From positions 1,860,001 through 1,924,000 of the forward strand of contig NC_013743.1 of assembly GCF_000025325.1 (NCBI RefSeq): 64,000 nt of DNA, in the 5' to 3' direction. This stretch comes from Haloterrigena turkmenica DSM 5511. GTDB taxonomy: Archaea > Halobacteriota > Halobacteria > Halobacteriales > Natrialbaceae. Under the pieces are notes generated by a model. It was not told the DNA's origin and did no database searches. It saw only the letters and a program-made list of their open reading frames with translations. Below are positions 8,431-17,486 of this stretch, piece after piece. A program made the position numbers and the translations under genes. Positions within the stretch are counted from its first letter, which is position 1. Every line of letters starts with the position of its first letter.

Positions 8431-9677
8431 GCCCGCGACTGCGCCGCGCGGCGGTCAGAGCGCGGGCCGTCGTCGGCCTCGCGTTCGCACAGCTTCGCCG
8501 ATCTCCCGGTCGGACCGCGCTGACCGTCCTCGCGGTGACACTGGCCGTGCTGTCGGTGACGCTGCTGGCGAGTCTCGGCGTCGGCGTCGTCGAAACGGGA
8601 GAGAACGGCCTCGAGAACGCCGGCCGGGACATCTGGGTCACGAGCGAATCGATCGATCCCGAATCCAGCGACACGGCGAACCCGATCGTCGGCGCCCACG
8701 GGATGTCGGCCGAGATGACCCAGCGCGACGACGTCAGCTCCGCCTCGCCGATCGCGATGCACGAACTCTACGTCGCGACGGACGACGACGTGGTGCGGAC
8801 GACGGCGGTCGGGGTCCACGAGACCCACGACGGCTTCGGCTTCGAGGCCGGCGGCGGGTTCGAGACCGAGATGAACCACTCGGACGGCAACTACTCCGCC
8901 GCCGACCGACCGAGCGAACCGACGACGGAGGAGATCGTCCTCGACCCCGGAACGGCCGAGTCGCTGGGCGTCTCGGTCGGTGATACGGTCTCCATCGGGA
9001 CCAGCCGTCAGACGGCCCGGGACAACGAGTTCACCGTCGTCGGCATCGCGTCCTACTACTCGCAGTTCCTCGGAACGGACGTCGAGACGGTGCCGCTGAC
9101 CGACCTGCAGGCGGTCGCCGGCACGACCGGCACCGACCGGGCGACGTTCGTCACGGCCAGCGTCGAGGACGGGGCCGACCGCGACGCCGTCGCCGCGGAC
9201 CTGGACGCGGCGTATCCGGGCTACGACGTCCGCACCAGCGACGAGCAGATCGGGTCGATGGTCGAGGAACGGCCGCTCGTCCTCGCCAGCGGCGCGACGC
9301 TGGTCGGGCTCTCGCTGGTCGGCGGCGTCGTCCTGACGGTCAACCTGTTCGCCCTCGTGGCCTACCAGCAGCGGGACGAACTCGCCGCGCTCCGGGCGGT
9401 CGGCCTCTCGAGGTGGGTCCTCGCGGGGACGATCGGCGTCCAGGGGCTGGTCATCGGGCTGATAGGCGGCGTCGTCGGGCTCGCCGCGACGCCGTTGCTC
9501 ACGCGTGGGCTCAACTATCTCACCGAAACGGTCGTCGGCTTCGAGTCGCTCCTGCGGACCCCCCTCGAGGTGTACGCCGTCGGCCTCGCTCTGGCGATCG
9601 TCGTCGGGACCGTCGTCGCGCTCCTGACGGGCTGGCGAGCGGGTCGGTACGCCCGGCTCGAGCACCTCGAGGCCTGA
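8427..9677 (+). CDS. ABC transporter permease, FtsX/MacB-like (second)
   Basis: A second four-helix FtsX-family permease of 416 residues: N-terminal helix at about 26-52, an extracellular domain with FTVVGIASYYSQFLGTDVE in a MacB-like core, then three helices at about 290-315, 335-365 and 385-408. AYQQRDELAALRAVGLSRW is the FtsX cytoplasmic motif. The start codon overlaps the stop of the first permease as ATGA. ATPase plus two different permeases suggests a heterodimeric exporter made from one mRNA. Confidence 0.88.
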   Translation: MSPRLRRAAVRARAVVGLAFAQLRRSPGRTALTVLAVTLAVLSVTLLASLGVGVVETGENGLENAGRDIWVTSESIDPESSDTANPIVGAHGMSAEMTQRDDVSSASPIAMHELYVATDDDVVRTTAVGVHETHDGFGFEAGGGFETEMNHSDGNYSAADRPSEPTTEEIVLDPGTAESLGVSVGDTVSIGTSRQTARDNEFTVVGIASYYSQFLGTDVETVPLTDLQAVAGTTGTDRATFVTASVEDGADRDAVAADLDAAYPGYDVRTSDEQIGSMVEERPLVLASGATLVGLSLVGGVVLTVNLFALVAYQQRDELAALRAVGLSRWVLAGTIGVQGLVIGLIGGVVGLAATPLLTRGLNYLTETVVGFESLLRTPLEVYAVGLALAIVVGTVVALLTGWRAGRYARLEHLEA

Positions 9678-9974
9678 CGACGGTTTCTAGGGTTTCTTTC
9701 TCTCAAGATGTTACAATCGATGTGCGGTGGCGTGCGCTATCGGCTGCTCGAGCGATAGCGAGGGGAGCCGACGAAATCGTACGAGGGATGAGTGAGGGAG
9801 CGGAGCGCGGCGCTTCGCGCCGCGGAACGGCGAACGGCACAGCCGTGAGCCAGCGAGCGAACGAATCGGTTGGGGAGGGAGTGGCCACTCACCGTTGCCA
9901 CGATAGCAGAACGCTTCTTTCTGACCACCCTTCCTCGAGCACACCGCTCAATGATCAGTCTCCCGTTACGTAGC
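9678..9974. repeat. intergenic spacer with dispersed repeat and strong hairpin
   Basis: The spacer between convergent genes carries a perfect 8-bp stem (CGCGGCGC, loop TTC) at 9806-9824, then AACGGCGAACGGC (9826-9838), then the 31-bp repeat element at 9855-9885 shared with 3706-3736. The hairpin may end transcription of the ABC operon. I see no gene. Confidence 0.65.
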
Positions 9975-10634
9975 TCACCACTCGATCCGGAACACTTCCG
10001 CCTCGAGCGTCGCCTCCGCCTCGGTGTGAAAGTCGAACCGCTTCGCGATCGGGAACTCGGCCCGGAACGCGTGGGTCACGTCGGCACCGGCGTCGGCCGC
10101 GTACGACTCGACGAACGCCTGGCTGCCCTCGTTGTGAATCGTATAGGAGACGCGTGCGATCGAGCGGGCGGTCTCGAGGAACTCGCGGTCGGCGTGGCGG
10201 TTCCCGCGCTGGGCGCCGAAGGGCGGGTTCGAGAAGACGGTGACATCGCTATCGAGGTCGCCGGCAGAATCGTCAGAATCCGGTGAGAGAGGAGGTCGAG
10301 TCGCATCGCCGCGAACCCACTCGAGCGGACCGTCGCTGCCCGCCTCGTCGATCCGCGCGGCGTTGGTCCGGGCCAGTGAGAGAGCCTCGGGATCGACGTC
10401 GATCCCGACGACGCCCTCGGCGCCGGCCAGCGAGGCGGCGATCGCGAGCATCCCGGTTCCGGTCCCGAGATCGACGGTCCATCCCTCGAGATCGCCCTGT
10501 ATCCGCGCCTGGTGGGCGATGTGGGCGGCGATCTCCGGCGGCGTGAGATACTGCTCAAGGGCGGGTGACGGATCGGCGAAATCGGCGAGCGCTTCGAGCG
10601 CTCGAGCGAGCGTGCGCCGCGACGGACCGGACAT
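9975..10634 (-). CDS. METTL5-family RNA N6-adenine methyltransferase
   Basis: The 219-residue protein is a Rossmann-fold SAM methyltransferase: motif I DLGTGTG at 55-61, acidic motif II IDVDPEAL at about 78-85, and the N6-adenine motif NPPFG at 136-140. The N-terminal EQYLTPPEIAAHIA (27-40) is typical of the METTL5 group, whose human member methylates an adenine in 18S rRNA. I infer small-subunit rRNA as target. It lies 9 bp after the next-listed gene and is probably cotranscribed with it. Confidence 0.88.
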   Translation of the reverse strand: MSGPSRRTLARALEALADFADPSPALEQYLTPPEIAAHIAHQARIQGDLEGWTVDLGTGTGMLAIAASLAGAEGVVGIDVDPEALSLARTNAARIDEAGSDGPLEWVRGDATRPPLSPDSDDSAGDLDSDVTVFSNPPFGAQRGNRHADREFLETARSIARVSYTIHNEGSQAFVESYAADAGADVTHAFRAEFPIAKRFDFHTEAEATLEAEVFRIEW

Positions 10635-10643
10635 GCCGACGCG

Positions 10644-11045
10644 TTAGGCGTCGATCGTAATAGGCCCCTCGAGTTCGAGCGCGAGCCCCTCGCGTTCGGC
10701 CCGTTCGGCACACGCCGCGAGCGCGGGGCGGACCTTCGCCGGATCGGCGACGTCGTCGATGCGAACCGTTACGCTCCCGACGCCGAGGAACGAGCCCGCA
10801 CGCACGTAGCCGCGCACGCGTTCGATCTCGTCCTGGGTGGCCAGCGAGCAGTCCTCGTCGAAACAGGCGTCGACGGAGAGGCGGGCCGGGACCAGTCCCT
10901 CGTCGGTCAGTTCGCGTTTCAGATCGCGGAGGTACTCCGGCGCCGTCGAGTCCAGCGTCTCGGCCTCGAGCGTGACGGGGGTGGCGTCTGCGGGTCGACA
11001 GCGGTCGATCGTCGATTCGAGTTCGGGAGTCGATGACGTACTCAT
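10644..11045 (-). CDS. conserved small haloarchaeal protein, unknown function
   Basis: The 133-residue acidic protein starts at ATG 11045; a longer reading to 11105 adds 20 residues that cross the promoter. The middle contains VDACFDEDCSLATQDEIERVRGYVRAGSFLG, with a Cys pair spaced CxxxxC, and the end forms a short alpha/beta pattern (VTVRIDDVADPAKVRPALAA). No catalytic motif is recognised. It is immediately upstream of the METTL5-like gene, suggesting an operon and perhaps a link to RNA modification, which is inference only. Confidence 0.75.
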   Translation of the reverse strand: MSTSSTPELESTIDRCRPADATPVTLEAETLDSTAPEYLRDLKRELTDEGLVPARLSVDACFDEDCSLATQDEIERVRGYVRAGSFLGVGSVTVRIDDVADPAKVRPALAACAERAEREGLALELEGPITIDA

Positions 11046-11068
11046 TGCGATCGGATACACTAGTTGCA

Positions 11069-11084
11069 TACAAAAACCTTTGTA
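11069..11084. promoter_or_regulatory. operator-like palindrome over the promoter
   Basis: TACAAA-AACC-TTTGTA is a six-base inverted repeat with a 4-base spacer, 24-39 bases upstream of the ATG at 11045. It overlaps the position where a TATA box is expected for a leaderless transcript. Confidence 0.4.
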
Positions 11085-11193
11085 AATGTTCAGTAGTAAT
11101 ACCACGTGAATTGACTCGGCGACGAGCCGGCGCTTCCGACGGTCGAAATATACTTTTTCGTGATAGTTTCGAATAGAGTTAAGGAGAGTCCGT

Positions 11194-11376
11194 GTGAGTG
11201 AGTCGGATATGAACTGTCCACGGTGTCAGGGCTCGCTCGAGGAACTCTCGTTGGGCGACGTCTCGACGACCATGTGTCCCCACTGTGGATTCGCGGACAT
11301 CCCTGTCGAGCACATCCGGGACGGGGAGGAGCCGGAATCCTGGCGCGACGCGTTCAACCGGTTCTACGAGCGCTGA
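11194..11376 (+). CDS. small zinc-ribbon protein
   Basis: The 60-residue protein has two CxxC knuckles (CPRC at about 8-11, CPHC at about 28-31), which should bind one zinc ion, then a charged helix SWRDAFNRFYER. Such short ribbons are common in haloarchaea and usually of unknown function. The GTG start at 11194 is chosen because AAGGAG lies at the right distance upstream as a Shine-Dalgarno site; ATG 11209 would also keep the domain. Divergent from the preceding gene. Confidence 0.8.
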   Translation: MSESDMNCPRCQGSLEELSLGDVSTTMCPHCGFADIPVEHIRDGEEPESWRDAFNRFYER

Positions 11377-11482
11377 ACGTCAGTGGGGGCCGTCGAACTC
11401 GAACGCGAACTCGAACCGAGTGCGTCGATACGACAGGCTGAACGGTGAGAATCAGACGGAAAGAAACGGTAACGAGGGCGAC

Positions 11483-12511
11483 TTACTCGGCTTCGGCTTC
11501 CGCTTCGACGTCCTCGTCGGCCTCGTGGTCGACGTCTTCGTCGGATCGGGCGGCGACGAGGCCACCGCGTGCGACGCTGTAGAGGGGTTCGTTTGCGTGC
11601 GTGACGCCGCTGATCGAGAACGGAATGTTCGCGTCCTGCAAGTGGTCACGGAACAGCGCCTCGAAGCCGCTGGGGCTCGAGGTGCCGCCGGTGACGACGA
11701 CGGGGACGTCCAGTCCTTCCTCGACGTCCTCCTCGTCGACTTCCTTGACGATGTTCTCGATGACGTAGTCGAGCAGGTTCTCGTAGTAGATCGAGAGCGC
11801 GCCCTCGACGCCGCCGACATCGGTCGTGAAGTCGAGTTCGAAGTCGTCCTCCTTGATGGAGGTGACTTTGTCGACGGGCGTACCCGTCGCGCGGGCGGCC
11901 TGCTCGTCGACCCAGTCGCCACCGCGGGCGACGGAGAACTTCATGACGGGCACCGCGTAGTAGGCCAGACAAACGTTCGTCATGCCGGCCCCGAAGCTGA
12001 TACCCAGCCCGGTGAAGTTGTTGTCCGCGAGTTCGCTGTAGATGACGGACATCCCTTCGTTGATCGGTTCAGAGTCGTATCCCATGTCGTCGAGGAACGA
12101 CTCGATCGTTTTCTGGTGGTACAGCGTCGAGAGATCCGAGTCGATCGGATCCGCCGGAGAGGAGAAGTAGAGCTTCTCGTCCGGATACGCGGGCTCGCCG
12201 ACGACCTGCTCGATGATGAGCTTCATCATCGGGATCGCGCTTTTCTCGTCGTTCGAGAGGATCCCGTGTTTCATCGGTCGGCGGGTCTCCTTGTTGAAAA
12301 TGTTCGCGAAGTTGAGTGCGTCGTCACCGACGACGTACACCTTGTCGTCCTTTCGGATGTGGAGAACTTCACTTCGCGAGAGCATCTGCTCGGCCATATC
12401 CGAGTACTCGATTTCTACGAAGGAGTTACGCTGCTGCACGAATACCGTGTCGTTCCCATCCTGCTGTGCTGACAGGATGTTCATCGTTCCAACGTCTAGG
12501 CCTTTCGCCAT
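11483..12511 (-). CDS. salactin-like actin homologue
   Basis: The 342-residue protein has the actin/Hsp70/sugar-kinase ATPase fold: phosphate-1 loop GLDVGTMN (4-11), phosphate-2 loop [12 protein letters not shown] (about residue 170), and adenosine motif [17 protein letters not shown] near 275. It lacks MreB or ParM hallmarks and fits salactin, the dynamically unstable actin described from Halobacterium salinarum. The last 20 residues are an acidic tail. A leaderless promoter lies upstream. It is 98 bp downstream of the CdpA-like gene on the same strand. Salactin identity is from memory of the family, not a search. Confidence 0.75.
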   Translation of the reverse strand: MAKGLDVGTMNILSAQQDGNDTVFVQQRNSFVEIEYSDMAEQMLSRSEVLHIRKDDKVYVVGDDALNFANIFNKETRRPMKHGILSNDEKSAIPMMKLIIEQVVGEPAYPDEKLYFSSPADPIDSDLSTLYHQKTIESFLDDMGYDSEPINEGMSVIYSELADNNFTGLGISFGAGMTNVCLAYYAVPVMKFSVARGGDWVDEQAARATGTPVDKVTSIKEDDFELDFTTDVGGVEGALSIYYENLLDYVIENIVKEVDEEDVEEGLDVPVVVTGGTSSPSGFEALFRDHLQDANIPFSISGVTHANEPLYSVARGGLVAARSDEDVDHEADEDVEAEAEAE

Positions 12512-12531
12512 AGTTGGCCAAGGTGGCCCAC

Positions 12532-12545
12532 GGATTATAAATCTA
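12532..12545 (-). promoter_or_regulatory. TATA box of the salactin-like gene
   Basis: On the minus strand TTTATAAT is centred 27 bases before the ATG at 12511, which predicts a leaderless transcript separate from any read-through out of the upstream gene. Confidence 0.65.
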
Positions 12546-12609
12546 TGTGAATTGCTTACAGATCAAACTACGTGGCAATAAGGATATTTTAACAGTGGGT
12601 AGCGAAGGA

Positions 12610-13509
12610 TTACTCCCGACCCAGTAGCTGACGTAACCGGCCGAACAGGCCGGACAGCGGTGACCCGTCGTCGTCGGCCGTCGCCATCTCCTCGGCCCGC
12701 TGCTGCTCGCGGAGTTCCTTCAGTTTCGCCGTCTGATCGTCGACCGTCGATTGCGAGGTCGTTTTCTTCGTCTCGCCGCCTTTCAGCCCCTTGAGTCCGG
12801 CGACCTGCGCGTCGACGCCGGTCGAACGGGTCGTCTTCGTCCCGGCGTCGGCGTCGATCGAGACCTCGTCCAACTCATCCTCGGAGAAGCTCAGACGCTT
12901 GTGTTCGGTCTTCTGGACGCCGCCCCAGGAGAGTTCGACGTCCTCCATCGCCTCGTCGATGTCGCCCCGAACGTCGGCGTCGGTGAGTTCGTCTTCCTCG
13001 TCCCCGTCGTCGGTCTCGACGGCCTGGACGCGCTGGGCCATATCGAGATAGTGGGCGATCAGCGCCGCACCGGTCGACGCTGTCAGTCCGGCGAGACCGA
13101 TCGCGTAGATCGCGACGATCTGTGCCGTGTAGTCCGCTCCATAGCCGTTCCAGTCGTCGGGGTAGGCGTACAGGAAGCCGCCAACGGCCACGAGCGTGAC
13201 GACCACGCCCGCCACCGACGTGTACAGGACCCGGCGCTCGGATGGCAACAGGACCACGATCCCGAGCATGAGAAGCGGGAGTGCGATCATGACGATACCA
13301 TACGCGGGTTCGGCCCACGTTATGTGGGCCGCGCTACGGGCCTCGAACGTACTGCTCCACAGGAAGAGCAACAGCGCGATGCTCGCCAGGCCGATGCCGC
13401 CGAGGAACAGACCGAAGCCGACGTAAACGTCGGTCCGATCCTCCGGCTCGCCGATGTACCGACGGTAGAGGTCGAAGAAAAATCCGTCTGGAGACTGTTC
13501 CGCTGACAT
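12610..13509 (-). CDS. four-helix membrane protein with disordered cytoplasmic tail, CdpA-like
   Basis: The 299-residue protein has four predicted membrane helices (about 28-50, 68-88, 95-115, 128-152) followed by about 145 hydrophilic, acidic, probably disordered residues, ending in a short Leu/Arg-rich helix (LSGLFGRLRQLLGRE). This architecture matches CdpA of Haloferax, a membrane protein reported to link FtsZ to the membrane during division. The conserved tail motif WGGVQKTEHKRLSFSEDELDE (about 190-210) would be a candidate partner-binding site. Identification rests on architecture and recollection; the safe call is a haloarchaeal membrane protein of the DUF7139 kind. Confidence 0.65.
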   Translation of the reverse strand: MSAEQSPDGFFFDLYRRYIGEPEDRTDVYVGFGLFLGGIGLASIALLLFLWSSTFEARSAAHITWAEPAYGIVMIALPLLMLGIVVLLPSERRVLYTSVAGVVVTLVAVGGFLYAYPDDWNGYGADYTAQIVAIYAIGLAGLTASTGAALIAHYLDMAQRVQAVETDDGDEEDELTDADVRGDIDEAMEDVELSWGGVQKTEHKRLSFSEDELDEVSIDADAGTKTTRSTGVDAQVAGLKGLKGGETKKTTSQSTVDDQTAKLKELREQQRAEEMATADDDGSPLSGLFGRLRQLLGRE

Positions 13510-13744
13510 TAGCTCCCCGTTTACACTCCAGTACTATGACTGTTGGGTCGCGAAACCAATCCGTTTTGGCAGGGTTCTGAGGTTACATCGAAGCCACCAA
13601 CCGCGGCCAATTTTTCCCTTTCGCGCGCCCGCACAGGAACGCGCAAACACTCTCAGTATCGCCGACAGCGGACCCCGCACGGAGCCGTCCAACGACGGGT
13701 CGAAAAGCGCGGCCGTTTTACGTCCGTGGCCGCTAGGACTGCTA

Positions 13745-14794
13745 ATGAGTCAGGAGTCGGAGTACACCGAGGGGGACCTCCGGAACACCGGAATGCAGCT
13801 CAAACACGACCGCGAGTGGGACTACGAACTCGAGCAGATCGTCGAAGCCATCGAGGAGCGAGACGCGAAGAAGGTCGGCCTGCAGTTCCCGGAGGGACTG
13901 AAACGGCGCGGCCCGGCCGTCGCCGACGACCTCCGCGAACTGTCCGACGACGACGTGACGTTCATGCTCTCGGGTCAGCCCTGTTACGGCGCCTGTGATC
14001 TCGACACCTATCTGATGAAGCGCACCGACGTGTTCGTCCACTTCGGCCACTCGCCGATGAAGAACACGGACAAGGTGATCTACGTGCCGCTGTTCTCGAA
14101 CGTCGAGGTCACGCCGATCATGGAGGAGGCCCTCGACACCTTAGAGCCGCCCGAAGAGACCGAGGACGTCGGCCTCGTGACGACCGCCCAGCACATGAAC
14201 CGCTACGAGGAGATGAGCGAGTTCCTCGAGGAGCGAGGCTACGACGTTCACAGCCGTCGCGGCGACGAGCGGCTGACCCACGAGGGGCAGGTGCTCGGCT
14301 GCAACTACGCGAGTGCGGACGTGCCCGCCGATCAGGTCCTCTACGTCGGCGGCGGCAAGTTCCATCCCCTCGGACTGGCGATGGAATATCCCGACAAACA
14401 CGTCGTCATCGCCGACCCCGTCAACAACGTCGTCACCGTCGCCGACACGGAGAAGTTCATGAAACAGCGGTACGGCGCGGTCCACCGCGCGATGGACGCC
14501 GAGAAGTGGGGCGTCATCTTCTGTACCAAGATCGGGCAGGGTCGCTGGGAGCAGGCGCAGGAGATCCTCGCGGACAACGACGACGCCTACCTCATCACGA
14601 TGGACGAGGTGACGCCGGACCGCCTGCGCAACTTCGACATGGACGCGTTCGTCAACACCGGCTGTCCGCGGATCACGACCGACGACGGCCCGCAGTTCCA
14701 CAAGCCGATGCTCACGCCCGGCGAGTACGAGATCGCCGTCGGCAACAAGTCCCTCGAGGACCTCTCCTTCGACACGTTCCACGGAACCTGGTAG
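13745..14794 (+). CDS. dph2: 2-(3-amino-3-carboxypropyl)histidine synthase (diphthamide synthesis) Dph2
   Basis: Archaeal Dph2 is a homodimeric 4Fe-4S enzyme that cleaves SAM to a 3-amino-3-carboxypropyl radical and transfers it to a histidine of elongation factor aEF2, the first diphthamide step. The 349-residue protein has the three spaced cluster cysteines expected: Cys84 in CYGACD (Cys80 is nearby), Cys186 in LGCNYAS and Cys307 in NTGCPRI. GLQFPEGLKRRG and KIGQGRWEQA are family motifs. A TATA-like TTTTACG lies about 30 bases upstream. Confidence 0.96.
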   Translation: MSQESEYTEGDLRNTGMQLKHDREWDYELEQIVEAIEERDAKKVGLQFPEGLKRRGPAVADDLRELSDDDVTFMLSGQPCYGACDLDTYLMKRTDVFVHFGHSPMKNTDKVIYVPLFSNVEVTPIMEEALDTLEPPEETEDVGLVTTAQHMNRYEEMSEFLEERGYDVHSRRGDERLTHEGQVLGCNYASADVPADQVLYVGGGKFHPLGLAMEYPDKHVVIADPVNNVVTVADTEKFMKQRYGAVHRAMDAEKWGVIFCTKIGQGRWEQAQEILADNDDAYLITMDEVTPDRLRNFDMDAFVNTGCPRITTDDGPQFHKPMLTPGEYEIAVGNKSLEDLSFDTFHGTW

Positions 14795-15127
14795 CGGCCC
14801 GGCCGCCGTCGCGACGAGTTCGATCGGAGCGTTCCCGCCGTTGTCGCAATCATTCCTCTCATCTCGATACTCGACGGTATCCAACTCGACAGACGGGTAC
14901 CTGAGGCTGATAGTAATCGGCCATCTATACCACGAGCGCGACCGTCACGAGCGCTTGAACTCCATCGTCGAATGTACTATTATATATACAATACCGAAAT
15001 TCGGTTCTACTATTTTCGGGAATTTAGAGGTATAATGAAGATATTCAGGAAAAGGATGGTAATCTGGCACTGATTCCAAAGTGGTTTGGAGCAGTTCTTT
15101 AGCCCCCTTAGCACAGACCAGTAGTTG
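14795..15127. promoter_or_regulatory. AT-rich regulatory region with a 13-bp palindrome
   Basis: A 333-bp spacer with no convincing gene. It holds ATTATATATACA (about 14978-14989), the palindrome ACCGAA-A-TTCGGT at 14993-15005, and a TTCTTTAG box centred about 27 bases before the ATG at 15128. The last fits a leaderless promoter of the regulator gene; the earlier box and palindrome may be an upstream promoter or operator. Confidence 0.45.
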
Positions 15128-16369
15128 ATGAGTAATCTTGGTGTTAGCGGACGACCGATGTCTCGAGACGAGGTTTTCGATGCGCTCGCCGACGGAACCC
15201 GGCGCGAAGCCCTCCGTATCGTTCACGAGCGATCGCCGGGCGGCGTCGCGAAAACGGACCTTGCCTACGAGCTCGCGGCGGTAACCGATGATAAACCGCT
15301 CGCAGCGGTCACCGAGGACGACCACCGGCGCGCGCGCCTCGACTGCACCCACCGCATCCTGCCCGCCCTGCTCGGGGCCGACATCCTCGTCGAGACGGAC
15401 GACGGCCGACTCGTCACGGCCGACCGTCCGCTGTTCGACGACGCCGAACTCGCGGCCCTCCTCGAGCTCGAAACGACCGATTACGCGGGCGATCTCGACG
15501 GGCTGTTCGCCGCACTTTCGGACTCGCGACGCCGGACGATCCTCACCGTGCTGGCCAACCAGTATCACCCGATCTCGGCCGAGACGCTCGCTCGAGACGT
15601 CGCGGCCCGCGAGGACGGGACGGCCGAGCGAGCGGTGTCCCGGGAGCGCGTCGACGAGGTTCGACTCTCGCTGCACCATCTCCACCTGCCGCTGCTGCGC
15701 GACGCCGGGCTGATCGGCTACGACGGCGAGAGCGAGACCGTCTCCTACGAAGGCCACCCCGATCTCCGCGTCGAGTGGCTCGAGACCGACGCCGACGGCG
15801 CGGACGAGACTGCGGTCGACCCCGGAGCCGACAGCGAGAACGAACGATCGGCGACCGACGAGTCAGCGGCCGACTCGAGCGACAAGGGCGTTCGCACGCT
15901 GGAAGGCCGCGAGCGGATCGTCGCGACCGGCCAGTCGCTGTGCGAGCGGGCCGACGACGAGCTGTTCATGATGTTCACGACGACGGGCCTGCTCGAGGAG
16001 GGCTGTATCCGCCGGATCGAGGATGCGCTCGACCGCGGCGTCGACGTCTACGTCGGCTCGCCCGACCCGCGCGTGCGCGAACTCGTCCGCGAGCGGGTGC
16101 CGGAGGCGACCCTCTGGGAATCCCAACTCGACTGGCTCGACCTGCCGGCGAACGGCGAGTCGGTCGGCCGGCTCGTGTTCGCCGATCGCGAGGCGGTGAT
16201 GCTCGGAACCCTCGGGACGCCGGCCGGCGACAACGAGTACGACGAGACGGCGATCCTCGGCGAGGGGCCGGGGAACGGGCTCGTCGTGCTCATGCGACAG
16301 CTGCTGGGTTCGCGACTCGACAGTCGGGACGCGATCGACGAGACCGTCGAGTTCGAGATTTCGCTGTAG
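15128..16369 (+). CDS. transcription regulator with two N-terminal winged-helix units and a TrmB-like C-terminal domain
   Basis: The 413-residue protein has two related HTH-type segments: VFDALADGTRREALRIVHER at about 16-35 and LFAALSDSRRRTILTVLANQ at about 126-145, each followed by a wing. They resemble the haloarchaeal DUF7344 type. A Ser/Asp/Glu-rich linker (about 220-255) joins to a C-terminal domain (about 260-410) with FMMFTTTGLLEEGCIRRIEDALDRGVDV, like the phospholipase-D-fold sensor half of TrmB-type regulators, without paired HKD motifs. The second DNA-binding unit suggests an internal duplication. Regulated genes are unknown. Confidence 0.8.
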   Translation: MSNLGVSGRPMSRDEVFDALADGTRREALRIVHERSPGGVAKTDLAYELAAVTDDKPLAAVTEDDHRRARLDCTHRILPALLGADILVETDDGRLVTADRPLFDDAELAALLELETTDYAGDLDGLFAALSDSRRRTILTVLANQYHPISAETLARDVAAREDGTAERAVSRERVDEVRLSLHHLHLPLLRDAGLIGYDGESETVSYEGHPDLRVEWLETDADGADETAVDPGADSENERSATDESAADSSDKGVRTLEGRERIVATGQSLCERADDELFMMFTTTGLLEEGCIRRIEDALDRGVDVYVGSPDPRVRELVRERVPEATLWESQLDWLDLPANGESVGRLVFADREAVMLGTLGTPAGDNEYDETAILGEGPGNGLVVLMRQLLGSRLDSRDAIDETVEFEISL

Positions 16370-16571
16370 CAGCGGTCCGATCCGTCGACGGTACCCTCGA
16401 GGCGGTCGATACCGCTGCACAGGGCCCTGAAAGCCCGCATCGATCGTCCCGTCTCGATCGCGACACCACCGATTACTCTTCGTTTCCGGCTCCCACTCCC
16501 CGGTAGACTCGAGTCCCTTCGCGTCCGTCGAGACAATAACACTTACCCAGTCGGTCCTCCCACCCTGGCAC

Positions 16572-17402
16572 ATGGTTCAAAGTGATTGGGGAGACTGGCT
16601 CGTCCGCGACATCGAAGACGCCTCGCCCGATAGCGTCGGGATCTGGTATCTCGGCTGCAACGGCTTCGTCCTCAAGGGACGGGAGGGAACGACCGTCTAC
16701 ATCGATCCGTACCTCGGGCTGGGCACGCCGCCGCGGACGATCCGGATGATCCCCGTGCCGTTCGACCCCGAAGACGTCACGGAGGCCGACGCCGTGCTCG
16801 CGACGCACGAACACTCCGATCACGTCCACGGCGAGAGTCAGGCGCCGATCCTCGAGTCGACGGATGCGCCGTTCTACGCCCCCGACGACAGCCTCGCGGT
16901 CGCCCGCGAGGAGAACTGGACCGACGAGTGGGAGCTCGACGACGACCAGTTCGTCGACGTGAGCGAGGGCGAGACGATCGAAATCGGCGAGTTCACGGTC
17001 CACGTGGAAACGGCGCACGACCCCGACTCGACCCAGCCGGTCAGCTACGTCTTCGAACACGAGACCGGGACGATATTCCACGGTGGTGATACGAAGCCGA
17101 GCGATGAGTTCGATCGACTCGGCGAGGAGTACGACATCGACCTCGGTATCCTCGCCTTCGGCACCGTCGGAATGATCCCCGACAAGGAGACCGGCGAGCC
17201 GAAGCGGACGCGCTGGTACAACGACGAGAACCAGATCATCGAGGCCGCCGAGTCGCTCGAGTTCGAGCGACTCCTGCCGAGCCACTGGGATATGTGGAAG
17301 CGACTCACGACCGATCCGACGGTCCTCCACCACCACGCCAAGAGCTTCGACCATCCACAGGAATTGGCGATCGTCGAGATCGGCGATCGGATCGATCTCT
17401 AG
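16572..17402 (+). CDS. MBL-fold metal-dependent hydrolase, UlaG-like
   Basis: A 276-residue metallo-beta-lactamase-fold protein with the metal motif THEHSDHVHG (His79, His81, Asp83, His84), a third ligand His in ETAHDPDS and the bridging Asp in FHGGDTKPSD. The fold and GIWYLGCNGFVLK start are like UlaG, the L-ascorbate-6-phosphate lactonase of enteric bacteria, but haloarchaea have no known ascorbate pathway, so the substrate is open. It stands alone on the plus strand. Confidence 0.88.
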   Translation: MVQSDWGDWLVRDIEDASPDSVGIWYLGCNGFVLKGREGTTVYIDPYLGLGTPPRTIRMIPVPFDPEDVTEADAVLATHEHSDHVHGESQAPILESTDAPFYAPDDSLAVAREENWTDEWELDDDQFVDVSEGETIEIGEFTVHVETAHDPDSTQPVSYVFEHETGTIFHGGDTKPSDEFDRLGEEYDIDLGILAFGTVGMIPDKETGEPKRTRWYNDENQIIEAAESLEFERLLPSHWDMWKRLTTDPTVLHHHAKSFDHPQELAIVEIGDRIDL

Positions 17403-17486
17403 ACCGTCGTCGCCGGCCACGGAGTTCGTGAACAGATCTGATACTGTCCGTATCATTTATAGTAATGCTGTGGTAACGTTGGCCTC

